From Streptomyces albus subsp. albus (GTDB lineage Bacteria > Actinomycetota > Actinomycetes > Streptomycetales > Streptomycetaceae), in the NCBI RefSeq assembly GCF_000719865.1, contig NZ_JOID01000001.1, positions 62,001 to 126,000 on the forward strand: DNA of 64,000 nucleotides, in the 5' to 3' direction. The notes under the pieces are model-generated. The model did no database searches and had not been told where the DNA came from. It was given only the letters and a program-made list of their open reading frames with translations. Numbering within the stretch: position 1 is the first letter of the stretch; every line of letters starts with the position of its first letter. The position numbers and the translations under genes were made by a program. Shown piece after piece: positions 1-14,640 of the stretch.

Positions 1-109
1 CCGCTCCACCGCTCCGCCGCCGAGGCGGGGCAGCCCGTGAGGGCCGGACCCGGGGGCGTACGCGCGGGCCCGCGCCCCTCCGCACCGGCCCGTGCCCCCG
101 ACACCGTGA

Positions 110-853
<744 letters not shown>

Positions 854-866
854 ACGGCCGGCTCTC

Positions 867-892
867 CGGGCCCCGGCCTCTCCCGGGGCCCG
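867..892. terminator. Bidirectional hairpin between the HTH gene and priA
   Basis: A perfect 10-bp stem (867-876 with 883-892) and a 6-nt loop lie just after the stop codon of the plus-strand HTH gene and beyond the end of minus-strand priA. No T tract follows, as is common for high-GC actinobacterial terminators. Confidence 0.6.
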
Positions 893-968
893 CGGCCGGC
901 CGCTCCGCCACGTCCCTCGCGGGCGTCAACTCCCGCCCCGCGAACGGCACCCCGCGCCCTTCGGCGCC

Positions 969-3146
969 TCAGCCGAGGTCCGGCGGGTCGATGCGGATCC
1001 GTACCGGCGGCCCCTCGCGGCGGGTGAGGCGGGCCGCCTGGGCGGCCTTCAGCGCCGCCGCCAGCGCGGCACCGCTGCCGGGCCGCACCCGGATCAGCGC
1101 CCGGTCCCACTGCTCGCCCGGCGGCGGCCCTCCGGGCCGGGCGCCGCCGGGTCCGGGAACATGCATCGGCACGGGGCCGAGCACCTCGGCCCCGGCGGGC
1201 AGCCGGACCGTCTCCAGGAAGCCGGCGACCGCCTCCGGCGGGCCCGCCACGGCCGCCATCCGGGAGACCGGCGGAAAACCCAACTCCGCCCGCTCCGCCA
1301 ACTCCCGGGCGGCGTGCCCGGCGGGATCCCAGCGCACCAGCGCCTGCACCGGACGCAGCGCCGGCTCCGCGACCACCACGACCGTCCCCCCGGCGGGCTC
1401 CGGGCGCACCAGCGCGGCCGCGCCCAGCCAGCGGCGCAGCGTCTCCTCGCCCGCGCGCAGATCGGGCCGGCCGAGCATCGCCCAGCCGTCGAGAAGCAGC
1501 GCCGCCGCGTAGCCGCCCTCGGCGACCGGTTCCGCGCCGGGGGTGCTGACGACAAGCGCGGGCGCGTCCGGCACGGTGTCCAGCACGTGGTCGCGGCCGG
1601 AGGTGCGCACCGGCACCGCGGGGAAGGCCCGGCCCAGCTCCTCGGCCGTGCGGCGGGCGCCGAACACCTGGCCGCGCAGCCGGGCCCCGCCGCACTCCGG
1701 GCAGTGCCACCCCGGCGCCTCCCGTCCGCACCAGCCGCAGCACAGCGCCTCGGCCGGACCCACCGCCTCCAGCGGCCCCGAGCAGTGCGCGCAGCGCGCG
1801 GGCGTGCGGCAGCGTTCGCAGGCCAGCCGGGGCACATAGCCGCGGCGGGGCACCTGGATCAGCACCGGCCCCCGCTGGAGCGCGTCGCGGACCGTGCGCC
1901 AGGCCAGGCTCGGCAGCCGCGCGGCCCGCGCCGCCAGGTCCCGTGCCTCCTCGCCGTCGCCGATGGTGCGCACCCGGGGAGCGGTGACGCGGACCGTCTC
2001 GCGGTCGGCGGCCAGCGGGTGCGCCCAGCCGGTCTCGACGAGCTGCGCGGCCTCGACCGTGCGGCCGTGGGCGCCCAGCAGGAAGCCGGCTCCCTCGTGC
2101 GCCGCCCGCAGCATCAGGACCTCGCGGGCGTGCGGGTACGGGGCGTGCTCGTCGCTGTGGCTGGAGTCGCCGTCGTCCCAGATCGCGGCCAGGCCCAGCT
2201 GCCGTACGGGGGCGAACATCGCGGCGCGGGTGCCGATCACGGCCCGGACGGCGCCCCGGGAGACGGCGAGCCAGCGGCGGTAGCGCGCCTCGGGGCCGGC
2301 GTCGGCGGTGAGCAGCACATGGTGACCCGGGCCGAGCAGCGCGGTCAGCGCGGCGTCCACGCGGGCGGCGCTGCGCCCGTCGGGCAGGACGGCGAGCGCG
2401 CCGCGGCCGCCGGCGAGTGTGGCCGCCACGGCCCGGGCCAGCTCCCCGGGCCACTCGGGGCCGGGCAGCGCGGTCCACACGGCGCGGGGCGTGCCGCCGG
2501 AGGACAGGGCGCTCAGATAGCCGGGGCCACCGGCGTACCGTGCCCAGCCGCCGGGCTCCGGCCCGGGCGGCGGGGGTGGGGCCGGCGGCGACTCCTTCTT
2601 CTCGGCGCGGGCCATCCGGCGCGGCACCGCGAGCTGGACGACGTCGGCCAGGGCGCCGGCGTACCGGTCGGCCACCGCGCGGCAGAACGCCAGCAGTTCC
2701 GGGGAGAGGACGGGCTCGGGTGAGAGGACCTGCGCGATCGGGGCCAGCGTGCCCTGGTAGTCGCTGTCGGGGCGGCGCTCCACGATGAAGCCGTTGATCA
2801 GCCCGCCGCCCTCGCGGCGGCCGTCCCGCTCCCCCGCCCCGAACCGGACGCGCACCCGGACGCCGGGGCGGGCCTCGGCGTCCATGGCCGCCGGGACGGC
2901 GTAGTCGAAGTAGCGGTCGAGGTGGACGAGGCCCTTGTCCACGAGGACCCGGGCCACCGGGTCCGTCTCCGCGAGCGCGGCACCGCGCCAGGTGCGCGGC
3001 TTGGCCCGGGGGACCTTGGCCGTCCGCACCGTCTCCCGGATCAGCGCGAGCTGTTCGCCCCCGGACGCCTCGGCCGCCGGGGGGCGGTGCGCCACCGGGG
3101 GCTGGTGCGCCGGTTCCCCGCCCGGCCGCCGGTTCTCGCTGCTCAC
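969..3146 (-). CDS. priA: Primosomal protein N' (PriA), helicase-degenerate actinobacterial form
   Basis: About 725 residues; role in replication restart at stalled forks. The N-terminal 3'-DNA-binding domain (DRYFDYAVP, VRVRFG) is conserved. The zinc-binding region near residues 440-480 keeps four cysteine pairs (CERC, CAHC, CGWC, CPEC). The helicase core is eroded: no GxxGSGKT-type Walker A is visible, and the DEEH box is represented by a DDGDSSHSDEH-like stretch. Loss of helicase motifs is, to my knowledge, typical of actinobacterial PriA. The start is set at GTG 3146 (MSSENRR-type start), with AGGA upstream; adjacent GTG 3149 is an alternative. metK lies upstream, separated by a strong terminator. 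Confidence 0.88.
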   Translation of the reverse strand: MSSENRRPGGEPAHQPPVAHRPPAAEASGGEQLALIRETVRTAKVPRAKPRTWRGAALAETDPVARVLVDKGLVHLDRYFDYAVPAAMDAEARPGVRVRVRFGAGERDGRREGGGLINGFIVERRPDSDYQGTLAPIAQVLSPEPVLSPELLAFCRAVADRYAGALADVVQLAVPRRMARAEKKESPPAPPPPPGPEPGGWARYAGGPGYLSALSSGGTPRAVWTALPGPEWPGELARAVAATLAGGRGALAVLPDGRSAARVDAALTALLGPGHHVLLTADAGPEARYRRWLAVSRGAVRAVIGTRAAMFAPVRQLGLAAIWDDGDSSHSDEHAPYPHAREVLMLRAAHEGAGFLLGAHGRTVEAAQLVETGWAHPLAADRETVRVTAPRVRTIGDGEEARDLAARAARLPSLAWRTVRDALQRGPVLIQVPRRGYVPRLACERCRTPARCAHCSGPLEAVGPAEALCCGWCGREAPGWHCPECGGARLRGQVFGARRTAEELGRAFPAVPVRTSGRDHVLDTVPDAPALVVSTPGAEPVAEGGYAAALLLDGWAMLGRPDLRAGEETLRRWLGAAALVRPEPAGGTVVVVAEPALRPVQALVRWDPAGHAARELAERAELGFPPVSRMAAVAGPPEAVAGFLETVRLPAGAEVLGPVPMHVPGPGGARPGGPPPGEQWDRALIRVRPGSGAALAAALKAAQAARLTRREGPPVRIRIDPPDLG

Positions 3147-3226
3147 CACCCCAGTCCTACCAGAGAGCACCGACATGCCCCGCTCCGCCCCGGACGCCGG
3201 CGGGCGGAGCGCGGAGCGGCCGGACA

Positions 3227-3271
3227 CGGCCGTGGCCCGGTACCCCTCGGCAGGGGTCCGGGCCACGGCCG
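3227..3271 (-). terminator. metK terminator hairpin
   Basis: 14-bp perfect outer stem (3227-3240 with 3258-3271), a one-base bulge, then a 6-bp inner stem (42-47 with 52-57 of the 3200s) and a CGGC loop. It lies 22 nt past the metK stop and should separate metK from priA. Confidence 0.8.
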
Positions 3272-3293
3272 GGAAACGCGGGGGTCCGTCGCG

Positions 3294-4517
3294 TCAGACC
3301 CCGGCGGCCTTGCGGAGCGCCTCGACGCGGTCGGTGCGCTCCCAGGTGAACTCCGGGAGCTCACGGCCGAAGTGGCCGTAGGCGGCGGTCCGGGCGTAGA
3401 TCGGGCGGAGCAGGTCGAGGTCGCGGATGATCGCGGCCGGGCGGAGGTCGAAGACCTCGCCGATGGCCTGCTCGATCTTCTCCACGTCGACGGTGGCGGT
3501 GCCGAAGGTCTCCACGAAGAGGCCGACCGGCTCGGCCTTGCCGATGGCGTAGGCGACCTGGACCTCGCAGCGGGTGGCGAGCCCGGCCGCGACGACGTTC
3601 TTGGCGACCCAGCGCATGGCGTACGCCGCCGAGCGGTCCACCTTCGACGGGTCCTTGCCGGAGAAGGCGCCGCCGCCGTGCCGGGCCATGCCGCCGTAGG
3701 TGTCGATGATGATCTTGCGTCCGGTGAGGCCGGCGTCGCCCATCGGCCCGCCGATCTCGAACCGGCCGGTGGGGTTCACCAGCAGCCGGTAGTTGGCGGT
3801 GTCGAGCTTGATGCCGTCCTCGATCAGCTCGGAGAGGACGTGCTCCACCACGAACTCGCGGATGTCGGGGGCCAGCAGGCTGTCCAGGTCGATGTCCGAG
3901 GCGTGCTGGGAGGAGACCACGACCGTGTCGAGGCGGACGGCCTTGTCGCCGTCGTACTCGATGGTGACCTGGGTCTTGCCGTCGGGGCGGAGGTAGGGGA
4001 TGGTCCCGTTCTTGCGCACCTCGGACAGCCGGCGGGAGAGCCGGTGCGCCAGGTTGATCGGCAGCGGCATCAGCTCGGGGGTCTCGTCGCAGGCGTAGCC
4101 GAACATCAGGCCCTGGTCGCCCGCGCCCTGCCGGTCCAGCTCGTCGTCCGCGTCCCGCTGGGAGGCGCCCCCGACGCGCTGCTCGTACGCGGTGTCCACG
4201 CCCTGGGCGATGTCGGGGGACTGCGAGCCGATGGAGACCGACACGCCGCAGGAGGCGCCGTCGAAGCCCTTCTTCGAGGAGTCGTAGCCGATCTCGAGGA
4301 TCTTGCTGCGCACGAGCGTCGCGATGTCCGCGTACGCCTTCGTGGTCACCTCGCCGGCCACATGGACCAGACCGGTGGTGATCAGGGTCTCGACGGCGAC
4401 GCGGGAGGCCGGGTCCTCCGTGAGGAGGGCGTCGAGGATGGAGTCGCTGATCTGGTCAGCGATCTTGTCTGGGTGGCCCTCGGTGACGGACTCGGAGGTG
4501 AACAGGCGGCGGGACAC
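3294..4517 (-). CDS. metK: S-adenosylmethionine synthetase
   Basis: Makes S-adenosylmethionine from methionine and ATP in the cytoplasm; in streptomycetes SAM also feeds antibiotic and developmental methylation. 407 residues, near the usual ~400. The start is GTG 4517 ([18 protein letters not shown]), with AGGGAG upstream. Visible motifs: GHPDK near residue 15, the [12 protein letters not shown] signature, and the GGGAFSGKD phosphate-binding loop followed by KVDRSAAY. It appears monocistronic: a strong hairpin follows it, and a 276-nt upstream region carries two dyads (4559-4593 and 4706-4718) that may control it. Confidence 0.97.
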   Translation of the reverse strand: MSRRLFTSESVTEGHPDKIADQISDSILDALLTEDPASRVAVETLITTGLVHVAGEVTTKAYADIATLVRSKILEIGYDSSKKGFDGASCGVSVSIGSQSPDIAQGVDTAYEQRVGGASQRDADDELDRQGAGDQGLMFGYACDETPELMPLPINLAHRLSRRLSEVRKNGTIPYLRPDGKTQVTIEYDGDKAVRLDTVVVSSQHASDIDLDSLLAPDIREFVVEHVLSELIEDGIKLDTANYRLLVNPTGRFEIGGPMGDAGLTGRKIIIDTYGGMARHGGGAFSGKDPSKVDRSAAYAMRWVAKNVVAAGLATRCEVQVAYAIGKAEPVGLFVETFGTATVDVEKIEQAIGEVFDLRPAAIIRDLDLLRPIYARTAAYGHFGRELPEFTWERTDRVEALRKAAGV

Positions 4518-4558
4518 ATCGCTCCCTGGGGTTGCAGCGGCTGCTGGCTGAATCTTGG

Positions 4559-4593
4559 CGGAACCGTTTCGAGGCTGCGGCCGCACGGTTCCG
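4559..4593. promoter_or_regulatory. Inverted repeat in the metK upstream region
   Basis: Perfect 9-nt arms CGGAACCGT (4559-4567) and ACGGTTCCG (4585-4593) around a 17-nt loop, 41 nt upstream of the metK GTG. The half-site recurs as the 13-nt palindrome CGGAACGGTTCCG at 4706-4718. It could be an operator or a 5'-leader stem; the sequence does not decide. It does not obviously resemble a known SAM riboswitch. Confidence 0.4.
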
Positions 4594-4793
4594 CAGGCAG
4601 TTTATCCGGAGCGGCCCGGTCGCGGACACGGCGTCTCGATCCTTGGGAGCCTTGTGACCTGCGGCACCGGCGCCGCACCAGCGGGAGTCGAGCATTCCGG
4701 CAGGCCGGAACGGTTCCGCGGGTCACGGCGTTTCGCCGCCGGGGACATCCCGGCGCACCGGCCGGCGCGGCGCGCGGCCGCCGGCGGCCGGCC

Positions 4794-6053
4794 TCAGGCC
4801 AGCCGCCGCGCCACCAGGTCCCACACGGTGTCGGCGAGGGCCTCCTTGGGCCCGTACGGCACCGGGGTCTCCGTGCCGTCGGCCCCCAGGATGACGGCCT
4901 CGTTCTCCTCCGAGCCGAAGGTCCTGCCCTCCCCCACCTCGTTGACGACGAGCAGGTCGCAGCCCTTGCGGGCGAGCTTGGCGCGGCCGTTGGCCAGCAC
5001 GTCGTCGGTCTCGGCGGCGAAGCCGACCACGATCTGGCCCGGCCGGGCCCGGTCCGCCGAGATCTCGGCGAGGACGTCGGGGTTGCGGACCAGGGTGACG
5101 GGCTCCGGCTCCTCCCCGTCCTTCTTCTTGATCTTTCCCTCGGCGTACCGGCCGGGCCGGAAGTCGGCGACGGCGGCGGCCATGACGACGGCGTCCGCGC
5201 CGGCGGCCGCCTTCAGGACCGCCTCGCGCAGCTGTACGGCCGTGCCGACCGGGACGACATCGGCGCCCGCCGGGTCGGGCAGGTGCGTATGGGCGGCGAC
5301 GAGGGTGACCCGCGCGCCGCGCGCCACGGCGGTACGGGCCAGGGCGTACCCCTGCTTGCCGGAGGAGCGGTTGCCGAGGAAGCGGACCGGGTCCAGCGGT
5401 TCCCGGGTGCCGCCGGCGCTGACGACGACATGGCGGCCGGCGAGGTCGCGGACGGCGGCGTCCGCGCCGCGCGCCAGCACCCGGCGGCAGACCTCGAAGA
5501 TCTCGCCGGGGTCGGGGAGCCGTCCCTTGCCGGTGTCCGCGCCGGTGAGCCGGCCGACGGCGGGCTCGATGACGACGGCGCCGCGGCGGCGCAGCGTCGC
5601 CACGTTCTCCCGCGTGGCGGGGTGCTCCCACATCTCGGTGTGCATGGCGGGGGCGAAGACCACCGGGCAGCGGGCCGTGAGCAGGGTGTTGGTCAGCAGG
5701 TCGTCGGCGAGGCCGTGGGCCGCGCGGGCGAGGGTGTCGGCGGTGGCGGGCGCGACGACCACGAGGTCGGCCGCCTGGCCGATGCGGACGTGCGGCACCT
5801 CGTGGACGCTCTCCCACACCTCGGCGGAGACCGGATGGCCGGACAGCGCGGACCAGGTGGCCTCGCCCACGAAGTTCAGGGCGGAGGCGGTCGGTACGAC
5901 GCGCACGTCGTGGCCCGACTCGGTGAGGCGGCGCAGCAGCTCGCACGCCTTGTACGCGGCGATGCCGCCGCTCACCCCGAGGACGACCCTCGGCCGCCCG
6001 GCCCCCGCTCCCGCCGCCGTCCCGTTCGGTGCCTTCGGCTCCACCGGCTCCAC
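4794..6053 (-). CDS. coaBC: Bifunctional phosphopantothenoylcysteine synthetase/decarboxylase
   Basis: Two steps of CoA synthesis: CTP-dependent coupling of cysteine to 4'-phosphopantothenate (CoaB), then FMN-dependent decarboxylation (CoaC). About 419 residues. The N-terminal flavoprotein half shows GVSGGIAAYK, the VRIGQAADLVVVAPATADT segment and PAMHTEMW. The C-terminal synthetase half shows VSAGGTREPLDPVRFLGNRSSGKQG written here as its conserved parts SAGGTREP and NRSSGKQG, and the EGKIKKKDG lysine loop. The start is GTG 6053, with GAGG 6 nt upstream; GTG 6044 or an upstream ATG at 6143 are possible. A terminator separates it from rpoZ, so it probably has its own promoter. Confidence 0.93.
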   Translation of the reverse strand: MEPVEPKAPNGTAAGAGAGRPRVVLGVSGGIAAYKACELLRRLTESGHDVRVVPTASALNFVGEATWSALSGHPVSAEVWESVHEVPHVRIGQAADLVVVAPATADTLARAAHGLADDLLTNTLLTARCPVVFAPAMHTEMWEHPATRENVATLRRRGAVVIEPAVGRLTGADTGKGRLPDPGEIFEVCRRVLARGADAAVRDLAGRHVVVSAGGTREPLDPVRFLGNRSSGKQGYALARTAVARGARVTLVAAHTHLPDPAGADVVPVGTAVQLREAVLKAAAGADAVVMAAAVADFRPGRYAEGKIKKKDGEEPEPVTLVRNPDVLAEISADRARPGQIVVGFAAETDDVLANGRAKLARKGCDLLVVNEVGEGRTFGSEENEAVILGADGTETPVPYGPKEALADTVWDLVARRLA

Positions 6054-6152
6054 CGTCCACCTCGCCTCTCGCGCTCGTCCTGCCGCGCGCTCCCGTGCCC
6101 GTGCGCCGTTCAACCGGGCGCGGGCCCGCCCGCACGGGTCCATGACACACCA

Positions 6153-6181
6153 CGGGCCCGGCAGACGCTCTGCCGGGCCCG
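6153..6181 (-). terminator. rpoZ terminator hairpin
   Basis: Perfect 13-bp stem (6153-6165 with 6169-6181) and a 3-nt CGC loop, 37 nt downstream of the rpoZ stop on the minus strand. Confidence 0.8.
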
Positions 6182-6218
6182 GTCGGGCAACGCCGTTCGG
6201 CGCCTTACCGCCTGCCGC

Positions 6219-6497
6219 TCACTGCTTGGTGACCGGGCCGTCGACGGCCTCGGAGGTCAGCAGCCCGGCGTTGATCTCCCGCAGCGCGATCGACAGCGGC
6301 TTCTCGTGGACGTGGGTGTCCACCAGCGGGCCGACGTACTCGAGGAGCCCCTCACCGAGCTGGGAGTAGTACGCGTTGATCTGGCGCGCGCGCTTGGCGG
6401 CGTAGATCACGAGGCTGTACTTGGAGTCCGTGGCCTCGAGGAGCTCGTCGATCGGCGGGTTGATGATGCCCTCGGGCGCGGTGATGGAAGAGGACAC
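6219..6497 (-). CDS. rpoZ: RNA polymerase omega subunit
   Basis: 92 residues, the usual size of actinobacterial omega. Omega helps assemble and stabilise the beta' subunit. Diagnostic stretches are [29 protein letters not shown] and [16 protein letters not shown]. The start is GTG 6497 with GGAAGG upstream. It follows gmk on the same strand after about 70 nt, the same gmk-rpoZ pairing seen in many bacteria. Confidence 0.97.
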   Translation of the reverse strand: MSSSITAPEGIINPPIDELLEATDSKYSLVIYAAKRARQINAYYSQLGEGLLEYVGPLVDTHVHEKPLSIALREINAGLLTSEAVDGPVTKQ

Positions 6498-6567
6498 GCT
6501 CTGCCTTCCGAAGTGCCGGTGATTACCGGGGAGGAGCCGCCGGTAACGGTGAAAAGGATGGAATGGA

Positions 6568-7149
6568 TCAATCTACCTGCATCAAGGCTAGCAGCTCACG
6601 CGCGACGTCCTCGACGGAGGTGTTGACGAGGGTGGTGTCGAACTCCTCCTCGGCGGCGAGTTCGACCCTGGCCGCGTCCAGCCGGCGCTCGATGACCTCG
6701 GGCGGCTCGGTGCCGCGGCCCGTCAGGCGGCGGACGAGCTCGTCCCAGCTCGGCGGCGCCAGGAAGACCAACTGGGCCTCGGGCATGGCCTCGCGCACCT
6801 GACGGGCGCCCTGGAGGTCGATCTCCAGGAGGACCGGCTCGCCCGCCTCCAGGCGGTCGAGGACGGCGCGCCGGGGGGTGCCGTAGCGGTTGCCCGCGAA
6901 CTCGGCCCACTCCAGCAGCTCGCCGTTGGCCACCAGCTTGTCGAACTCGTCGTCCCGCACGAAGTGGTACTGCACTCCGTCCCGCTCACCGGGGCGCGGG
7001 GAGCGGGTGGTGGCGGAGACCGAGAGCCAGACCTCGGGGTGAACGGTGCGCATATGGGCGACGACCGTGCTCTTGCCGACCCCGGAGGGGCCGGAGAGCA
7101 CGGTCAGTCGCGGGCGGCGGGTCGCCCCCCGGGAGACTGCTTCACTCAT
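6568..7149 (-). CDS. gmk: Guanylate kinase
   Basis: 193 residues. Phosphorylates GMP to GDP with ATP, in purine salvage and supply. P-loop [10 protein letters not shown] near residues 19-28; the GMP-binding segment has [13 protein letters not shown] and GVQYHFV, followed by [13 protein letters not shown]. It lies directly downstream of the IHF gene and upstream of rpoZ, and may be co-transcribed with both. Confidence 0.97.
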   Translation of the reverse strand: MSEAVSRGATRRPRLTVLSGPSGVGKSTVVAHMRTVHPEVWLSVSATTRSPRPGERDGVQYHFVRDDEFDKLVANGELLEWAEFAGNRYGTPRRAVLDRLEAGEPVLLEIDLQGARQVREAMPEAQLVFLAPPSWDELVRRLTGRGTEPPEVIERRLDAARVELAAEEEFDTTLVNTSVEDVARELLALMQVD

Positions 7150-7210
7150 GCGGTGATTATCCAGCTTCCCGGGAGTGCCGGAGAACCCCGGGCGTCAGCC
7201 CCGGAGGGCC

Positions 7211-7534
7211 TCAGGCGTGCGTGCCGCCGAACTCCCTCTCCAGGGAGGCGATCTGGTTGGAGCCGAGACCGCGGACCCGGCGGCTCTCGGAGATGCCGAG
7301 CCGCTCCATGATCTGCTTGGCCCGGACCTTGCCGACGCCGGGCAGGGATTCCAGAAGCGCGGAGACCTTCATCTTGCCGATGACGTCGTTCTCCTGGCCC
7401 TGCTTGATGACGTCGTGCAGGGAGGCACCGGAGTGCTTGAGCCGATTCTTGACCTCGGCGCGCTCCCGGCGAGCCGCGGCGGCCTTTTCGAGCGCGGCTG
7501 CGCGCTGTTCAGGGGTAAGGGGCGGAAGAGCCAC
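7211..7534 (-). CDS. ihf: Actinobacterial integration host factor (mIHF/sIHF)
   Basis: 107 residues starting at GTG 7534 (MALPPLTPEQRAAALEKAAA). Essential-type nucleoid protein; the family binds and bends DNA and affects Streptomyces sporulation and secondary metabolism. The helix-two-turn-helix half is seen in the GVGKVRAKQIMERLGISESRR segment (split as LPGVGKVRAKQIMERLGI and SESRRVRGLGSNQ). The N-terminal half is a lysine/arginine-rich helix. GAGG lies 10 nt upstream of the start. It is followed by gmk. A likely sigma-70-type promoter is at 7644-7672. Confidence 0.95.
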   Translation of the reverse strand: MALPPLTPEQRAAALEKAAAARRERAEVKNRLKHSGASLHDVIKQGQENDVIGKMKVSALLESLPGVGKVRAKQIMERLGISESRRVRGLGSNQIASLEREFGGTHA

Positions 7535-7643
7535 GCCTGCGTCACCTCGGATGTCGAACTGTCGGATACGGATGGATCTCACACTGGCCACCCCGCTTGA
7601 CACGGGGCGATGAGCGACGCGTTGATGCGAGCGCTCCCGACGG

Positions 7644-7672
7644 AGACTAGCGCTCCCGGCCGTCGGAGTCAG
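7644..7672 (-). promoter_or_regulatory. Candidate promoter of the IHF gene
   Basis: On the minus strand, CTGACT (7667-7672) and TAGTCT (7644-7649) are separated by 17 nt, a good HrdB-type arrangement, about 110 nt upstream of the GTG start. Confidence 0.45.
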
Positions 7673-7714
7673 CGAGAACAGGCGAAAAGTCCTGGTCAGA
7701 CTCTGTTGATGTGG

Positions 7715-7754
7715 ACAATCCAGACATAAAACCCCCACTTTCGGCCAGGATTGT
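7715..7754. repeat. AT-rich inverted repeat between pyrF and the IHF gene
   Basis: 7-nt arms ACAATCC (7715-7721) and GGATTGT (7748-7754) enclose a 26-nt loop containing TAAAACCCCC. The base composition is unusually AT-rich for this chromosome. It lies between the pyrF stop and the IHF promoter; it could be the pyrF terminator or an upstream control element. Confidence 0.35.
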
Positions 7755-7798
7755 TCAACGAAGCGGGGCACCCGGCCCCGCCGGGCCCCGAACCGGGC

Positions 7799-8694
7799 TT
7801 ACGCAGGGCTTACGGCCGCGCGCACCTCGTCGGCCAGCCGCGCCGCCGCCGTGCGCAGTCCGGCCGGATCCGGACCGTGCCGCAGCACCCCGCGGCTGAC
7901 GCTGGGCACCACGTTGGAGACGGATGGCCCGAAGACGCCGGGGAGGTCGGCCGGGGTCGCGCCCTGGGCCCCGATGCCGGGCGCGAGGAGGGGCCCGTTG
8001 ATGGCCAGATCGGCCCCGGTCTCCCCCAGCGTCGCCCCCACCACGGCGCCGACCGAACCGAGGGCGCCGGCACCGGCGTTCTCGCGGGCCATGTGGTCGA
8101 GCATCACCTGCGCCAGGGAGCGGCCGTCGGCGGTGGTGGCCCGCTGCACCTCGGCCCCCTCCGGGTTGGAGGTCAGCGCCAGGACGAACACGCCGCAGCC
8201 GGACTCCCGCGCCAGGTCGAGCGCGGGGCGGAGCGAGCCGAAACCGAGATACGGGCTCACGGTCACCGCGTCCGAGAACAGCGGGCCGCCCTTGGCCAGA
8301 TAGGTGTCGGCGTACGCGGCCATGGTCGAGCCGATGTCGCCGCGCTTGGCGTCCATCAGCACCAGGGCTCCGGCGGAGCGGGCGTCGGCGACGGCCCGCT
8401 CCAGCACGGCGAGGCCGCGGGAGCCGAACCGCTCGAAGAAGGCGGACTGCGGTTTGAGGACGGCCACCCGGTCGGCCAGGGCGTCGACCACGGTGCGGGT
8501 GAAGCGCTCCAGGCCGGCGACGTCGTCGTCCAGCCCCCAATCGGCGAGGAGCGAGGCGTGCGGGTCGATGCCGACGCAGAGCGGCCCGCGGGTGTCCATG
8601 GCGCGGCGCAGCCGGGCGCCGAAGGGCTCGGGGCGGTCGTCCGGGTGCGGGTGGTGGTCCGGGAGCGGGCGGGGGTCCGGCTGGTCCGGGGAAC

Positions 8695-8698
<4 letters not shown>
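7799..8698 (-). CDS. pyrF: Orotidine 5'-phosphate decarboxylase
   Basis: Last step of UMP synthesis: orotidine monophosphate to UMP. 299 residues, the longer actinobacterial class. The catalytic motif [15 protein letters not shown] places D116, K118 and D121. The phosphate site shows VGAT and GIGAQGATP. The ATG at 8698 overlaps the pyrD stop (ATGA), so the two are translationally coupled. It is the last gene of the pyr operon. Confidence 0.96.
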
Positions 8699-9822
<1,124 letters not shown>

Positions 9823-10163
9823 CTCGGGCCGTTTCTGCGGGAGTTGAGCGGTACGGGACGGCGGGCGGCGGGCCCGGTGGGAGCGGCGGGCGGGGCTCGG
9901 TGGCGGCGGCGGGCGGGGGCCGGGCCCGGAAGCGGCGCCGGGCAGGGCGGAGCGGGGGCGCGGGAGGGGAGCAGCGCGGGGCGGAACGGGCACGGTGCGG
10001 GGGCCCGGAAGCGCGGCCGCGCGGGGCGGGGGCTCGCGCGCGGCCGCGGGAGCCCCTCGCGCCCGGCGGGCGGCGCCGTGGCCCGCCCGCGCACGGGTGG
10101 GCCGGGAGCGCGCGCCCGGAGCGTGCGGAGGGGGACACCGCGCCGGTGTCCCCCTCCGCCGCG
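9823..10163. other. carB-pyrD intergenic region
   Basis: 341 nt of extremely GC-rich, low-complexity sequence between pyrD and carB on the minus strand. The only clear element is the carB terminator at its right edge (10126-10158). No convincing coding frame is seen. The pyrD promoter is presumably here but I could not place it. Confidence 0.6.
10126..10158 (-). terminator. carB terminator hairpin
   Basis: Perfect 15-bp stem (10126-10140 with 10144-10158) and a CGC loop, 5 nt beyond the carB stop. It is one of the strongest hairpins in the window, and it lies inside what would otherwise be a continuous pyr operon. Confidence 0.85.
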
Positions 10164-13476
<3,313 letters not shown>

Positions 13477-13484
<8 letters not shown>

Positions 13485-14640
13485 GCTGGCCCTCCGGGGT
13501 GTGGTGCTTGTTGTCGCGCATGAGCTCGACGAACCGGTCGAAGAGATAGGCGGCGTCGTGCGGGCCGGCCGCCGCCTCCGGGTGGTACTGGACGCTGAAG
13601 GCGGGGCGGTCCAGCAGGCGCAGCCCCTCCACCACGTTGTCGTTGAGACAGACGTGGGAGACCTCGGCGCGGCCGTACGGGGTGTCGGACGGGGCGTCCA
13701 GCGGCGCGTCGACGGCGAAGCCGTGGTTGTGCGCCGTCACCTCGACCTTGCCGGTGGTGCGGTCCTGGACGGGCTGGTTGATGCCCCGGTGGCCGTACTT
13801 GAGCTTGAAGGTGCCGAAGCCGAGGGCCCGGCCGAGGATCTGGTTGCCGAAGCAGATGCCGAACAGGGGCGTCTCCCGCTCCAGGACGGACCGCATCAGG
13901 GTGACGGGGCCCTCGGCGGCGGCCGGGTCGCCGGGGCCGTTGGAGAAGAACACCCCGTCGGGTTCGACGGCGTAGACGTCCTCGGGGGTGGCGTCGGCCG
14001 GGAGGACGTGTACCTCTATGCCGCGTTCGGCCATGCGCTGCGGTGTCATGCCCTTGATGCCGAGGTCGATGGCGGCAACGGTGAAGCGCTTCTCGCCGAT
14101 CGCGGGGACGACGTACGGCTCGGTGGTGGCCACCTCGGCGCTCAGGTCGGCGCCCTTCATCGCGGGCGCCTGGCGCACCCGCTCCAGCATGGCGTCCTCG
14201 CCGGTGATGGCGTCGCCGGAGAAGATCCCGACGCGCATCGCGCCGCGCTCGCGCAGATGGCGGGTGAGCGCCCGGGTGTCGATGCCGCTGATGCCGACGA
14301 CACCCTGGGCGGACAGCTCCTCGTCGAGGGTGCGCACGGAGCGCCAGTTGGAGGGGGTGCGGGCGGGGTCGCGCACGACGTAGCCGGCCACCCAGATCTT
14401 CCGCGACTCCGGGTCCTCGTCGTTGACGCCGGTGTTGCCGATGTGCGGGGCCGTCATCACGACGACCTGGCGGTGGTACGAGGGGTCGGTGAGGGTCTCC
14501 TGGTAGCCGGTCATGCCGGTGGAGAACACCGCCTCGCCGAAGGTCTCCCCCACGGCCCCGTAGGCGCGGCCGCGGAAGCTGCGGCCGTCCTCCAGGACGA
14601 GTACGGCGGGGGTCCTGGCCCCGCGGGACGAGGTCGTCAT
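13477..14640 (-). CDS. carA: Carbamoyl-phosphate synthase small subunit
   Basis: 387 residues. Class I glutamine amidotransferase that releases ammonia for CarB. The nucleophile cysteine lies in [16 protein letters not shown], with the catalytic His-Glu in [12 protein letters not shown]. The position that is often His in GLCLGHQ is Asn here (GNQ). The N-terminal CPSase domain shows [15 protein letters not shown] and [14 protein letters not shown] 14640 overlaps the stop of the upstream membrane-protein gene (ATGA), and carA overlaps carB by 8 nt, so all three are coupled. Confidence 0.98.

Noticed and set aside
4518..4793. SAM riboswitch upstream of metK
   Set aside because: The inverted repeats do not fit a SAM-I or SAM-II layout that I can recognise; kept only as a dyad.
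2922..6626. Plus-strand open frame of 1234 codons
   Set aside because: It is the antisense shadow of priA, metK, coaBC and rpoZ. Its product is repetitive and lacks any domain.
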